DNA of 64,000 bases from NCBI RefSeq assembly GCF_018613855.1, contig NZ_JAGGPK010000009.1, forward strand, positions 48,413-112,412, in the 5' to 3' direction. Position 1 is the stretch's first letter. Each line of letters begins with the position of its first letter. Made by a program: the position numbers and the translations under genes. The notes under the pieces were generated by a model that had not been told where the DNA came from, searched no databases, and worked only from the letters and a program-made list of their open reading frames with translations. This stretch comes from Arthrobacter sp. ISL-30 (lineage in GTDB: Bacteria > Actinomycetota > Actinomycetes > Actinomycetales > Micrococcaceae). Shown piece after piece: positions 1 to 8,942 of the stretch.

Positions 1-2
1 AA

Positions 3-248
3 CTGGCTGAACCTTTCGACATGGCGCTGCCCTCCTTTATGAAGCACATCCACCTGCTGGAAAACACAGGCTGGATTCGGACGCGCAAAACTGGCCGCGT
101 CCGCACATGTGTGCGGGAGAAGCAGGCGTTCACGGCGATGGAAGCCTGGCTTGAGCAACAACGTGCCGTCTGGGAAGAACGCACGGACAGGCTAGAGCAG
201 TTCGTCACGGCCCATCAGGAAAAGGAGAATTCCAATGAACCAGCATGA
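3..248 (+). CDS. ArsR-family transcriptional regulator, 3' part (start outside window)
   Basis: This is the C-terminal 81 residues or so of a small winged-helix repressor; the frame is open from the first bases, so the start lies upstream. Visible is the end of the recognition helix region (PSFMKHIHLLENTGWI), the beta-wing (RTRKTGRVRTC) and a closing helix rich in Trp and Glu. This pattern is typical of ArsR/SmtB regulators without metal-binding cysteines that control AHSA1 proteins. Its stop codon lies inside the next gene (14-bp overlap), so the two are probably translated together. An equivalent ArsR-AHSA1 pair occurs at 33142-33999 on the other strand. Confidence 0.85.
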   Translation: MAEPFDMALPSFMKHIHLLENTGWIRTRKTGRVRTCVREKQAFTAMEAWLEQQRAVWEERTDRLEQFVTAHQEKENSNEPA

Positions 249-711
249 GCAGTCCGATCTTGACCTTACGATCTCGCGCATCATCAAAGCCCCCAGAAGC
301 GAGGTGTGGAGCGCCTGGACCGATCCCGCCAAGTTCGAGCAGTGGTTTGTCCCGGCGCCGGCGCGCTGCAAAGTCGTAGACATGGAGCTTCGCCCCGGAG
401 GCTCCTTTGTGACCATCCTCAGCGAGGATGGAGGCGATTTCGTTCCCCACATCAACGGCTGCATCCTTGCTTGCGATGAACAGGAACGCATTGCCTACAC
501 CACTGCCTTGGTGGGCGGCTGGCGGCCGGCGGAAAATCCCTTCATAACCGCCGTCATCACTTTCAAGGACCACCCGCAAGGCACGGAGTATTCCGCGCAG
601 GTAATGCACCGGAACGTGGCAGACCGGAAGCTTCATGAGGAGATGGGCTTCTATGACGGCTGGGGCACCGTCATAGAACAGCTCGCCCGATTGGCCGAAC
701 AGGCTGGCTGA
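235..711 (+). CDS. SRPBCC / AHSA1-domain protein
   Basis: A 158-residue protein of the AHSA1 (Hsp90-ATPase activator homologue) group of the START/SRPBCC fold, which forms a hydrophobic ligand cavity. The signature opening (ISRIIKAPRSEVWSAWTDP, then FEQWFVP) and the central PGGSF strand are clear, and the length matches the family. The ATG follows an AAGGAGA ribosome site and overlaps the upstream ArsR gene, so the pair is an operon. The ligand is unknown; such pairs are usually autoregulated. Function beyond the fold is not shown by the sequence. Confidence 0.9.
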   Translation: MNQHEQSDLDLTISRIIKAPRSEVWSAWTDPAKFEQWFVPAPARCKVVDMELRPGGSFVTILSEDGGDFVPHINGCILACDEQERIAYTTALVGGWRPAENPFITAVITFKDHPQGTEYSAQVMHRNVADRKLHEEMGFYDGWGTVIEQLARLAEQAG

Positions 712-755
712 TCAGGGCTGGCTGACCAGGCTGTGACTGTCCGCACCCGCCCGCC

Positions 756-1004
756 CTAGTCGGTATCCGGTCCTGGGGTGAACAGGGCCGCGGCTACGTC
801 TTCACGAAGGTAGTAGTTGCGAAGCTCCCGGGGCTCGAGGCTCCCCTTCACCACGTAGTAGCCACGGCCCTCCCCGGGACCTCCGGCCGCCCGATCTATG
901 GCCTCCACCATGGCCAGATCCAGCACTTGGTCCGGACCCTGCTGCTGTAGCCGGTCGAGGTCCTGGGGAAGCAGTGAATTGATGAGCCCCGGAATGTTTA
1001 CCAT
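756..1004 (-). CDS. Small hypothetical protein (82 aa)
   Basis: I do not recognise this protein. It starts VNIPGLINSLLPQDLDRLQQQ after the Met, is hydrophilic and rich in charged residues, and ends in an acidic tail (TPGPDTD). It has no signal peptide or membrane segment. The start at 1004 is preferred because AAGGA lies seven bases upstream; an in-frame ATG at 1019 has no ribosome site. It is transcribed alone, toward the end of the AHSA1 gene. Its composition resembles a genuine coding sequence, but the function is unknown. Confidence 0.55.
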   Translation of the reverse strand: MVNIPGLINSLLPQDLDRLQQQGPDQVLDLAMVEAIDRAAGGPGEGRGYYVVKGSLEPRELRNYYLREDVAAALFTPGPDTD

Positions 1005-1145
1005 CGTCGCGTCCTTCATGGCACCACTGACTTTGTCAGGGCCCCAATACGACGTATCCGGGGGTGCCTCGTCCGGCCGCGTCCAAAGGTGATTCTAGGA
1101 CCGGCTGATGGTTTTTCGCCATAGCTGGCTTCCCTCCCCCGAAGC

Positions 1146-2504
1146 TCAGCCGCCGAAGATCACCCGCTCCAGGTAGGCGTTCCGGAACTTACCTTGCGGA
1201 TCGTGCTTTTCCACGAGGGAGCGGAAGTCCGCGAAGCTCGGGTACAGCTGCTCCAGGGAGCCTGCATCGGCGTCGAACAGCTTGCCCCAGTGCGGCCGGG
1301 CCCCGAACGGAGCCAGGCGCTCCTCGATTTCGGGCAGCACCGCTTCCACCTCCGGCTGGCGCGGTTTCCACGTCAGGTGGATCGCTACGCTGTCCTGCCG
1401 GTAGCTGGGGCTCAGCCAGAAGTCGTCGGCGGCCACTGTACGGATTTCGGAGACGTACAGAAGCGGCACCAGCTTGTCCGCCATGCTCCGCATCTCAGCC
1501 AGGGCGGCCGCCGCATGCTCCCTAGGAAGCAGGTATTCGCTCTGCAGCTCGTCGCCGTTGCTCGGCGTGAACTCGTGGCGGAAGTGCGGAAGCCGGTCCA
1601 GCCAAGGTCCAGGAACATCCAGCTGCTCAGTGCAGTTCTCCCCCGACATTTCCGGCAGTGGGTGCCGGGGCCGGGTGGCAGCAGGCGCGCCGAAAAACTC
1701 CTCGGCCACTGGCTTCGGAAGGTACCGGCCTTCGGAAGCCAGGGCCTTTCGCCAGACCTGTCCGATCGTGTCCCCGTAGTAGTCCGTGAAGAAACTGACG
1801 CTATAGGCGCTGGAGGCGGCGGCGTCGAAGTTTTCCAGGAGGGTATCCCAGGGCAGTCCTTCGAAGACCTGTTGCCGGATGTCGAAGGTCGGCTGGACGG
1901 CGAGGTCCAGGCTGGTGACGATGCCCAGGGCACCGAGCCCCACCACGGAGCCGAGGAATTCGTCCCCGCCGGCGCCGTCCCCCGCTTCGAGCCGCTCGAT
2001 TTCTCCGGAGGCGCGCACCAGCTCGATCGCCTTCACTGCCGAGGACAGCGCCGGATTCCCGACGCCGGACCCGTGCGTTCCGGTCTGCACGGCACCGGCC
2101 ACGGAGATGTGCGGAAGGGACGCCATGTTGTGTAGCGCATACCCGTTCGACTGCAGGTAGACCGCGAGCTCGCCGTAGCTGTTTCCGCCGGGAACCCGCA
2201 CGATTCCGCGGTCGACGTCGAGCTCGGGTTTGCCGTCGAGACCCGAAACAACGATGTGCGTACCTTGGGTGTCGGCGATGCGGTTGAAGCAATGCCGTGA
2301 ACCCAGAGCCTTCACCTCGTCGGAAGAGGCCACGATTTCTGCGAGTTCCTCTACCGTTGAAGGGCTGTGGACCGAGGACGCCGCATAATCCAGGTTGCCT
2401 GCCCAGTTCTTCATCGCCTGGCTCTTCATCGCCTGAATCTTCGTCGCCTGGCTCGTGGCCGTGTCATTAGTCATGGCTCGATTCTCCATGATCCTGTCCT
2501 TCAT
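1146..2504 (-). CDS. Alditol oxidase-like FAD-dependent oxidoreductase
   Basis: A flavoprotein of the VAO family closely resembling Streptomyces alditol oxidase (AldO), which oxidises sugar alcohols at C1 with oxygen. The FAD-binding PCMH domain spans roughly residues 45-205. His71 in GSRHCFN is at the position of the covalent FAD-linking His, and MASLPHISVAGAV and TGTHGSGVGN are family hallmarks. The C-terminal ALO domain (about 230-450) ends with RPHWGKLF and DPQGKFRNAYL. The start overlaps the stop of the upstream dehydrogenase gene by four bases (ATGA). The first 30 residues are a repetitive Met/Gln/Lys stretch absent from AldO; starts at 2474 or 2414 are possible. It is the last gene of the sugar operon, consistent with a polyol substrate. 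The xylitol/sorbitol/arabinitol preference cannot be read from sequence. Confidence 0.88.
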   Translation of the reverse strand: MKDRIMENRAMTNDTATSQATKIQAMKSQAMKNWAGNLDYAASSVHSPSTVEELAEIVASSDEVKALGSRHCFNRIADTQGTHIVVSGLDGKPELDVDRGIVRVPGGNSYGELAVYLQSNGYALHNMASLPHISVAGAVQTGTHGSGVGNPALSSAVKAIELVRASGEIERLEAGDGAGGDEFLGSVVGLGALGIVTSLDLAVQPTFDIRQQVFEGLPWDTLLENFDAAASSAYSVSFFTDYYGDTIGQVWRKALASEGRYLPKPVAEEFFGAPAATRPRHPLPEMSGENCTEQLDVPGPWLDRLPHFRHEFTPSNGDELQSEYLLPREHAAAALAEMRSMADKLVPLLYVSEIRTVAADDFWLSPSYRQDSVAIHLTWKPRQPEVEAVLPEIEERLAPFGARPHWGKLFDADAGSLEQLYPSFADFRSLVEKHDPQGKFRNAYLERVIFGG

Positions 2505-3631
2505 GCCGTGGCTCCCACTTCCTGTGCCGAAATAGCCGTCAGTTCTACTGGGCCGGGCCGCTCCGCGCTGCTGGTAATAGCGACGGCGGTCCCGCTCGCG
2601 GCGGACTCCAGCACTGATTCCATGACGTCCAGCACGTGGAAGGCAAGCGCTCCGCCGGCACGGGGTTCACTCCCCTCGGGGGTTCGGGCAAGGTCCGCGA
2701 TGCCGAATCCCCGGCCTGACTCGATGTACCCTGCGGAGACCGGAAGCGTTTCCCAGGCGTCGCCGTCAAGCCTGAACAGCTCCACGTCGCCGTCGAAATG
2801 GTTCGGGTCCGGAACTGCCAGGGACCCCAGCTCACCGTGGATCTCGATGTTGGCGCTCTTTGTCCTCACGGCGTCGAAACTCATCACCAGCGTCGACAGC
2901 GCCCCGGAAGCGTGCACCAGCACCCCCGTGACGTGTGTGTCGATGGCGACCGGGACCGACTCCCCCGCGCGCGGCCCCGAGCCGATAGTCCGCTCCGGGC
3001 GAGTGTGGCTTGCCGCCCCCACCACGGAGACGACTGGACCCAGCAGCGTCACCAGCGCCGAAACGTAGTACGGTCCCATGTCCAGCAGGGGACCGCCGCC
3101 GGGCTGGTAATAGAAGTCCGGGTTGGGGTGCCAGCGCTCGTGCCCGGGCGTCACCATAGTGGCCGTGGCCGAGACGGGCACGCCGATCAGGCCGTCGTCG
3201 ATCGCCTTCCGGGCCGTCTGGATGCCCGTACCCAGCACGGTGTCCGGGGCACAGCCCACTACGACGCCGGCCTCCCGCGCCGCGTCGAGAACCTGTCGTG
3301 CTTCAGCGGTGGTTGCCGCGAACGGCTTCTCCCCATAAACGGCCTTGCCGGCGGCGATGGCCTTGAGGGCGATCTCGGCGTGCGCCGCGGGAATGGTCAG
3401 GTTCAGGACGAGGTCGACGTCGTTCGCGGCCAGGAGGTCGTCGACGGCGAGCGCCCGCGCGCCGTCGTAGGCGTCTGCGACGGCCTGTGCCCGTGCGGGA
3501 TCGAGGTCAGCGACGGCTACGAGATTGATTTCCTCCAGGCGCCGGAAGTTCGCCAGGTACTGGGCGATAATGGCGCCGCAGCCAACGATTCCTACTCTTA
3601 TTGGCTTGGCTGCGTCTAACGGCTTGCCCAC
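2501..3631 (-). CDS. Gfo/Idh/MocA-family oxidoreductase
   Basis: An NAD(P)-dependent sugar or inositol dehydrogenase of 376 residues. The N-terminal Rossmann fold shows VGIVGCGAIIAQYL, and the conserved EKP motif (YGEKPFA) carries the catalytic Lys at about residue 100. The C-terminal alpha/beta domain follows, with PDFYYQPGGGPLLDMGPYYVSAL as a family block. The GTG start at 3631 has AAAGGGG six bases upstream and overlaps the end of the ThuA gene by 16 bp. This implies translational coupling in the order dehydrogenase, ThuA, this gene, oxidase. The sugar substrate is not determinable. Confidence 0.9.
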   Translation of the reverse strand: MGKPLDAAKPIRVGIVGCGAIIAQYLANFRRLEEINLVAVADLDPARAQAVADAYDGARALAVDDLLAANDVDLVLNLTIPAAHAEIALKAIAAGKAVYGEKPFAATTAEARQVLDAAREAGVVVGCAPDTVLGTGIQTARKAIDDGLIGVPVSATATMVTPGHERWHPNPDFYYQPGGGPLLDMGPYYVSALVTLLGPVVSVVGAASHTRPERTIGSGPRAGESVPVAIDTHVTGVLVHASGALSTLVMSFDAVRTKSANIEIHGELGSLAVPDPNHFDGDVELFRLDGDAWETLPVSAGYIESGRGFGIADLARTPEGSEPRAGGALAFHVLDVMESVLESAASGTAVAITSSAERPGPVELTAISAQEVGATA

Positions 3632-4317
3632 AGCAGGCCCCTTTCAATGATTGTGCGGACATTCGCGTCCTGCAGGATTTCCACCCGATGTCCCGGCGTG
3701 CAGACGAAGATCTTTCCTTTGCCCCATTGCCGCGTCCAGATTGCCGGTGACGTCACTTCGCGGTGCCACGGATCCCATTCACGGACCTTCTGCCTGGTGG
3801 TGGCCAGGACGTCGATGTAGTCGTCGGCGAGGACCCAGTACTGCTCCGTGACCAGGTCGAAGTCGCTGATTCCCGCCGTGATCGGGTGTTCGGCCGCGGC
3901 AGGGAGCGTGTTCACGGTGTAGGGCACATAGTTGTCCGACTGCTCGCCCGTGCGCTCGTCCGGGTGCTTGCCGGGATGGCAAGCGAACTGGCCGCCAATA
4001 AGGTGCAGGTAGTCCGAGGTGTTGCGGTAGGAGTCCGCAATGCCGCCGTGCCAGCCGGCAAGGCCGGTGCCGTTCTCGACGGCGGTGCGGAGCCCCTCGA
4101 ACTCGTCCCCCTCGATGGTGGACATGGTCATGCATTGCACGATCAGGTCGACGCCGGCCATGTAGTCCACATCGGCGTAGATCTTGGGTGATTCCTCCAC
4201 CCGGACGTCGTAGCCGTTGCCCTTCAGATAAGGAATGAACAGATCGGTGGCTTCAACGGGCTGGTGTCCGTCCCAGCCGCCACGCACCACCAGGGCTGTC
4301 TTGTTTTCGCTTGCCAT
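3616..4317 (-). CDS. ThuA domain protein
   Basis: A 233-residue ThuA-like protein (class I glutamine-amidotransferase-like fold first described in trehalose utilisation of rhizobia). Visible family features are VVRGGWDGHQP near the start, VDLIVQCMTMSTIEG, the GWHGG segment and FACHPGKHPDE. The C-terminal TRQWGKGKIFVCTPGH is also typical. The ATG at 4317 is chosen because GGAAGGAAC precedes it. Upstream in-frame codons have no ribosome site and overlap the preceding gene. ThuA proteins sit with Gfo/Idh/MocA dehydrogenases in sugar operons, as here, and probably help in 3-keto-sugar metabolism. The exact reaction is not known for this member. Confidence 0.88.
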   Translation of the reverse strand: MASENKTALVVRGGWDGHQPVEATDLFIPYLKGNGYDVRVEESPKIYADVDYMAGVDLIVQCMTMSTIEGDEFEGLRTAVENGTGLAGWHGGIADSYRNTSDYLHLIGGQFACHPGKHPDERTGEQSDNYVPYTVNTLPAAAEHPITAGISDFDLVTEQYWVLADDYIDVLATTRQKVREWDPWHREVTSPAIWTRQWGKGKIFVCTPGHRVEILQDANVRTIIERGLLWASR

Positions 4318-4333
4318 TGGGTTCCTTCCCCCT

Positions 4334-5554
4334 CTATGAAACTTTTTGCCAGCGGCTGTCGTCTGCGTCGCTGGCCTCCACTGCGGCCAGGACCTTTTGG
4401 ACCTGGAGCGCATCCGCGAAGGACGGCGACGGCGGCCTCCCCTCGGCGATGGCGTTGACGAGATCCACTACCTGGTGCGTAAAGAGGTGCTCATAGCCCA
4501 GGCCGTGGCCCGTGGGCCACCAGTTCCCCGTGTAGGGGTGCTCCGGTTCGGTGACGAAGATGCGGCGGAATCCGGCGTCGGGCTCGTCCGAAGCCTCATA
4601 AAGGGACAGCGAGTTCATGTCCTCGAAGTCGAAAGCCAGTGAGCCCTTGGTGCCGTTGAGCTCGAGTCGCATCGCGTTCTTGCGGCCCAGCGCGAAGCGC
4701 GTGGCTTCCAAGACGCCGATCGGGCCGGAGGCACCGCCGTCCGACGTGCTTCCCTCGAAGCGGGCGCTGAAGATCGCGGCGTCGTCCACGGTGACGGGAC
4801 CCTTTTGGACGTCCTCGCCGGTTGCACCGTGTCCGCCGAGACCCACGAAGTCCCCGCCTACGGGGCGTTCCTTGACGAACGTCTCAAGGAGTGCCGAGAC
4901 TCCGGTGATGTTCCGTCCCAAGATCCATTGCGCTGCGTCGATACTGTGCGCGCCAATGTCGCCAAGGGAACCTGAGCCGGACTTCTCCTTCTCCAGCCGC
5001 CAGGTGAGCGGTGCGTTCGCGTCGCTCAACCAGTCCTGCAGATACTGGGCCCGGACGTGGCGGATCTCCCCGAGCCGTCCGTCGTCGACCATCCGCTTAG
5101 CCAGGGCCAGCGCAGGGGTGCGCCGGTAACTGAAGCCGCACAGGGAGAAGACGCCCCGGGCTGCCGCGGCATCCGCGGCCGCGGTCATCCGCTCGGCTTC
5201 TTCCACGGAATTCGCCAGCGGTTTCTCGCACAGCACGTGCTTTCCGGCTTCGAGGGCGGCGACGGCGATCTCGGCGTGGGTGTTTCCGGGAGTGCAGATA
5301 TCGATCAGGTCGACGTCATCACGCTCGATCAGCCGGCGCCAGTCGGTCTCGGCGGATTGCCAGCCCAGCTTGTCCGCTGCCGCCGCCACGCCTTCGGGGT
5401 TCCGGCCGGCGACGGCGGCAAGCTGCGGCTGCAGCGGAAGGTCGAAGAAGCGCGGCGCGGTCCGCCACGCGTGGGAGTGGGCGGCGCCCATGAAGGCGTA
5501 GCCCACCATGCCCACGCGGAGTGGCCTTGATCGGAGCGCGTTGGGTTCAGTCAT
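4334..5554 (-). CDS. Gfo/Idh/MocA-family oxidoreductase
   Basis: The second dehydrogenase of the locus, 406 residues. It has the Rossmann motif VGMVGYAFMGAAHSHAW, CTPGNTHAEIA, the catalytic EKP (VLCEKPLANS) and a substrate-domain motif GSGSLGDIGAHSIDAAQW. The start at 5554 has AAAGGA at the right distance; the long in-frame extension upstream lies inside the permease gene and is not coding. It follows the ABC permease genes by 26 bp, in the same operon. GxHSHAWR and the long C-terminal domain recall inositol- or scyllo-inositol-type and 1,5-anhydro-sugar dehydrogenases, but the substrate remains open. Confidence 0.9.
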   Translation of the reverse strand: MTEPNALRSRPLRVGMVGYAFMGAAHSHAWRTAPRFFDLPLQPQLAAVAGRNPEGVAAAADKLGWQSAETDWRRLIERDDVDLIDICTPGNTHAEIAVAALEAGKHVLCEKPLANSVEEAERMTAAADAAAARGVFSLCGFSYRRTPALALAKRMVDDGRLGEIRHVRAQYLQDWLSDANAPLTWRLEKEKSGSGSLGDIGAHSIDAAQWILGRNITGVSALLETFVKERPVGGDFVGLGGHGATGEDVQKGPVTVDDAAIFSARFEGSTSDGGASGPIGVLEATRFALGRKNAMRLELNGTKGSLAFDFEDMNSLSLYEASDEPDAGFRRIFVTEPEHPYTGNWWPTGHGLGYEHLFTHQVVDLVNAIAEGRPPSPSFADALQVQKVLAAVEASDADDSRWQKVS

Positions 5555-5580
5555 CGGGGTCCTTTCGGTTGGTTGGAGCT

Positions 5581-6480
5581 CTATTTGCTGAAGCCGGCGG
5601 TGAGGCCGCTGAGCAGCTGGCGGCGTGCGACGACGTAGATCACCAGGAGCGGCAAGGTGGCCAGGACAACGGAGGCCAGCACTGCCGGGATGTTGACGCT
5701 GAACTCGCCCTGGAAGGTCCACAGCGAGAGCGGCAGGACCCGCGTGGCCGGGCTCTGCGTCAGGATCAGCGGGAACAGGAAGCCGTTCCAGACGTGCAGC
5801 TCGTTGTAGATGCCTACTGTGACCACCGCGGGCTTGGTCATCGGCAGCGCCAGGCGCCACATCATGGCCCAGTCGGAGCACCCGTCCAGGCGCATGGATT
5901 CGAAGAGTTCGTTGGGAACGTCACGCAGGAAGTTGGAGAGGATCAGCACCGAGATCGGGATCGAGAACGCGATCGACGGCAGGATCAGCGCCAGAAGTGT
6001 GTCGTACATATGTGCCCGGGTGATCATCCAGTAGATCGGGATGATGGTGGCGTGCAGCGGGATCGCCAGCCCCAGCAGGAAGAGATTGTTCGTCCAGCTG
6101 AGGAAACGGCCCTTGCCGCGGACGATCGCATAGGCGGCCATGAAGGACACCAGGAGTCCGGGCACCACACTTCCCACCGTCACAACCAGGCTGTTGATGA
6201 AGTACCTGGCGAAGTCGTTCTGCAGCACCAGCTGGTAGTTATCCAGCGTGGGCTCGGTGGGCGGCAGCATGGGATTGCTGGTGAAGAAGCCCGCCTGGTT
6301 CTTCAGGCTGGTGATCACCACGTAGTAAACGGGCAGGATGATGATGGCCAGCCAGAGCCAGCCGCCCAGGCCTCCCAGGAGGTTGGGCCGCCGTCGTCCG
6401 CTGCTCCTGGAGCGCAAACGGGGCTGCGGCTCACGCGCCTGGGCCGGGGCCGGTACCGGGAGCTGTGTTGTGGAGGCCAT
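5581..6480 (-). CDS. CUT1 carbohydrate ABC transporter permease (MalG type)
   Basis: A 299-residue inner-membrane permease with six expected transmembrane segments. The EAA loop appears as ELFESMRLDGCSDWAMMWRLALPMTKPAV, whose EAxxxDGA-like core marks the contact with the ATPase. The N-terminal 30 residues are a basic Arg/Pro-rich cytoplasmic tail. Its ATG overlaps the stop of the MalF-type gene by one base. No ATPase gene is in the locus, so the importer probably uses a shared MsiK-like ATPase encoded elsewhere, as is usual in actinobacteria. Confidence 0.93.
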   Translation of the reverse strand: MASTTQLPVPAPAQAREPQPRLRSRSSGRRRPNLLGGLGGWLWLAIIILPVYYVVITSLKNQAGFFTSNPMLPPTEPTLDNYQLVLQNDFARYFINSLVVTVGSVVPGLLVSFMAAYAIVRGKGRFLSWTNNLFLLGLAIPLHATIIPIYWMITRAHMYDTLLALILPSIAFSIPISVLILSNFLRDVPNELFESMRLDGCSDWAMMWRLALPMTKPAVVTVGIYNELHVWNGFLFPLILTQSPATRVLPLSLWTFQGEFSVNIPAVLASVVLATLPLLVIYVVARRQLLSGLTAGFSK

Positions 6481-7397
6481 CAGGCACCTTCCAATTGGCT
6501 GGCATTCCGGTTCTTGCCGCCCAACCGCTGCAGGAGCAGCGCCAGACCGAGGCCGATCACCACGAGGATCACGCCCAGGGCGCTGGCGGCACCCATGTCG
6601 TTGGCCTTGAAACCGGTGAGGTACATGTGCAGCGGGAGCAGTCGGGTGGCATAGCCCGGGCCGCCCGCGGTGAGCACGAAGATCAGGTCGAAGTACGCCA
6701 GGGAACCCACCACCATGAGCGTGGACGACGTGATGACGGTGTACTTCAGCTGCGGCAGGGTGATGTTGACGAACTGCTGGATCCGGCCAGCGCCGTCGAT
6801 CTGCGCCGCTTCATAGAACGACGCCGGAATCTGGCGCACGCCGCCCTGGTAAATGAGCGTGTGGAACGGCACGAACTGCCAGGCGATCACGAACACCACG
6901 ACGAACAGCACCAGGTCCGAATTGCCCAGCCAGTCCTGCGCAAGTGCCGGCAGTCCCAGCCCCGGGCCCAAGCCGAAGTTCGGGTCCAAAAGGGCCTTGA
7001 AGGCAATAGCGACGGCGGCCGAAGAGAGCAGGAGCGGGACGAAGTACAGCACAGCCAGCGCCGCGCGGTACTTCTGGCCGGCCGCAGTGAAGACGCCCAG
7101 CAGCAGGCTTATCGGGGCCTGCACAATGAACGAGAAGAACATGATCTTCGCCGTCACCACCAGGGCGTTGCCGGTTACCGGGTCAGTCAAGACCCTGGCC
7201 CAGCTGGAAACGGCGTCGAACCTGATCTCGCCCAAGCCGTCCCAGGAGGTAAAGCTGAGGACCACAACGCCGATCAGCGGGATGACGGCGAAGAGCAGGA
7301 AGAAGGCCAGGGCCGGAGCGGCAAGCCAGGCGGACGGGCCGCTTCCAACAAGCTGCCTGCTGCGGACACGTCGGGAAGTGCTTGTTGTCAGAGCCAC
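6480..7397 (-). CDS. CUT1 carbohydrate ABC transporter permease (MalF type)
   Basis: A 305-residue permease partner of the gene at 5581-6480. The first membrane helix (APALAFFLLFAVIPLIGVVVL) and the EAA loop (ASFYEAAQIDGAGRIQQFVNITLPQL) are characteristic of MalF-type subunits. It follows the solute-binding protein gene without a gap: the binding-protein stop ends at 7398 and this start is at 7397. All three import genes therefore form one unit. Confidence 0.93.
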   Translation of the reverse strand: MALTTSTSRRVRSRQLVGSGPSAWLAAPALAFFLLFAVIPLIGVVVLSFTSWDGLGEIRFDAVSSWARVLTDPVTGNALVVTAKIMFFSFIVQAPISLLLGVFTAAGQKYRAALAVLYFVPLLLSSAAVAIAFKALLDPNFGLGPGLGLPALAQDWLGNSDLVLFVVVFVIAWQFVPFHTLIYQGGVRQIPASFYEAAQIDGAGRIQQFVNITLPQLKYTVITSSTLMVVGSLAYFDLIFVLTAGGPGYATRLLPLHMYLTGFKANDMGAASALGVILVVIGLGLALLLQRLGGKNRNASQLEGA

Positions 7398-8717
7398 TTA
7401 CTTGCCGATCGTGGCGTTCATGGTGCTGATGAATTGCTCAGGCGTCATCTTCTTCAGGAAGATCTGGTCCAGGTTGGCCAGCATGGCGTCTCCCTGCGCA
7501 GGGCTCAGTGCCTGGTCCCAGGAGAGGGTGAAGCTGGGGGCATCCTTGGCCATGCCGTAGACGAAGCTGAGGAAGTCCTTGTCCGGGGAGGCGGCCAGCT
7601 TGGACTCGATGCCGTTGACCACGGGCACGGCACCTGAGTCAATCAGGGCCTGGGTGTTTTCCTCAGTGAACATACCGGACTTGACGTAGTCCAGGGCCGC
7701 CTTCTTCTGCCCCTCAGTGGCCTTGGAGGAAATTGACCAGAAGTTCGAGGGGTTGCCCACGACGTTGGCGGGGTCACCCTTGCCACCCTCGACCGTCGGG
7801 AAGTTGGTGTAGCCAAGCTTGCCGTTCTTGACGAAGTCGGGGGCGTCCTTCTTCATTCCCTGATAGATCCAGCCACCTTGGAGGACCATCGCGGCCTTGC
7901 CCGTGTAGAGCAGTGCCTGGTCGGCGTTGCTGTCGGCGGCGATTGACGAGAATCCGTTGATAAAGCCACCGGCGTCCACGAGCTCCTGGATCCTGGCCAA
8001 GGCTTCCGCCACGGCGGGATCGGACCAGGCGTTGGGCTTGTTCGCCGCGATGTTGGCGAAAACGTCCGGGCCGCCAATACGTTCCACCAGGTACTCAAGC
8101 CACATCAGGTCCGGCCATTTGGACTGCCCGCCCAGTGAGAAGGGAGCGATTCCCGCTGCCTTGAATTTAGGCACCAGGGCCATGAGTTCGTCCCACGTCT
8201 TGGGCGGCCGGGCTCCGACCTTGTCGAAGACGTCTTTGTTGTAATAGAGCACTACGGGCTGGACGTTGTTGTTAGGAAGCGCGTAAGTCTTGCCGTCAAG
8301 TTCGCCGCTCTTCAGCACCGACGGCAGGTAGCGATCCTTAACCTCGGGGTTTTCCTTCAGGAAGCCGGACAGGTCCTCGACCTGTCCCGCGTCCACATAG
8401 GACTTCAGGACACCTCCACCCCAGCCGTAAATGAAGGTGGGACCCTGCCCGGCACCGACGGCGGTGCGGACCTTGGTCTTGTAGGCGTCGTTAGCGAAGA
8501 AATCCAGTTTGATCGCCTCGTCCGGGTGGGCCTTGTTCCAGCTGTCGACTGTTTGCTGCAGGACCTGCTGTCCGCCTCCGGTAAGGCCCCACATAGTAGG
8601 GGAATCTCCGGTGGTTGCCGAACCAGCGGGACCGGCCGATCCACAAGCCGAAAGGCTGACGCTGAGGGCAGCCGCCGTGACTGCAAACGCAGCCGCCCGC
8701 AATTTTCCTATCTTCAT
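7398..8717 (-). CDS. Sugar ABC transporter substrate-binding lipoprotein
   Basis: A 439-residue family 1 extracellular binding protein. The signal peptide ends in a lipobox (LSVSLSAC), so the mature protein is lipid-anchored outside the membrane. Blocks typical of the family are DSWNKAHPDEAIKLDFF, VLYYNKDVFDKVGARPPKTWDEL and GGQSKWPD. It is the first gene of the minus-strand operon and lies behind the TTCGAA operator region. The expected ligand is an oligosaccharide or sugar alcohol given the neighbouring alditol oxidase and dehydrogenases; the ligand itself is not shown. Confidence 0.93.
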   Translation of the reverse strand: MKIGKLRAAAFAVTAAALSVSLSACGSAGPAGSATTGDSPTMWGLTGGGQQVLQQTVDSWNKAHPDEAIKLDFFANDAYKTKVRTAVGAGQGPTFIYGWGGGVLKSYVDAGQVEDLSGFLKENPEVKDRYLPSVLKSGELDGKTYALPNNNVQPVVLYYNKDVFDKVGARPPKTWDELMALVPKFKAAGIAPFSLGGQSKWPDLMWLEYLVERIGGPDVFANIAANKPNAWSDPAVAEALARIQELVDAGGFINGFSSIAADSNADQALLYTGKAAMVLQGGWIYQGMKKDAPDFVKNGKLGYTNFPTVEGGKGDPANVVGNPSNFWSISSKATEGQKKAALDYVKSGMFTEENTQALIDSGAVPVVNGIESKLAASPDKDFLSFVYGMAKDAPSFTLSWDQALSPAQGDAMLANLDQIFLKKMTPEQFISTMNATIGK

Positions 8718-8790
8718 GTAACTTCCGTTCGTCCACTGGGATCACCATTGGGTCCGGCTGCTGGGATGGGATCGCGATCGCGTTCCCAGT

Positions 8791-8808
8791 CTTCGAAACA
8801 TTTCGAAG
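8791..8808. promoter_or_regulatory. Candidate LacI-family operator (perfect inverted repeat)
   Basis: CTTCGAAACATTTCGAAG is a perfect 8-bp inverted repeat with a 2-bp centre, 74 bp upstream of the binding-protein start. A further GTTTCGA half-site follows at 8811-8817. Its place between the importer operon and the divergent LacI gene suggests that regulator binds here. Direct evidence is the symmetry only. Confidence 0.6.
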
Positions 8809-8942
8809 AAGTTTCGATGCCTGTAGCAAACGTATCGGTGAGCTACATCACGGTCAAGGGGTTTGAGGTAAAAAGTTCAGGACGTTTACTATGTGGCTCT
8901 TGACCAGAGTCTGCAACAAAGGCACGATAGCCGTAACGAAAA

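Noticed and set aside
1194..2135. Long plus-strand frame opposite the alditol-oxidase-like gene
   Set aside because: Composition artefact; the minus strand encodes a recognised flavoenzyme over its whole length.
5521..7637. Two long plus-strand frames opposite the ABC permease genes
   Set aside because: Hydrophilic Gln/Arg/His-rich translations typical of antisense to membrane-protein genes.
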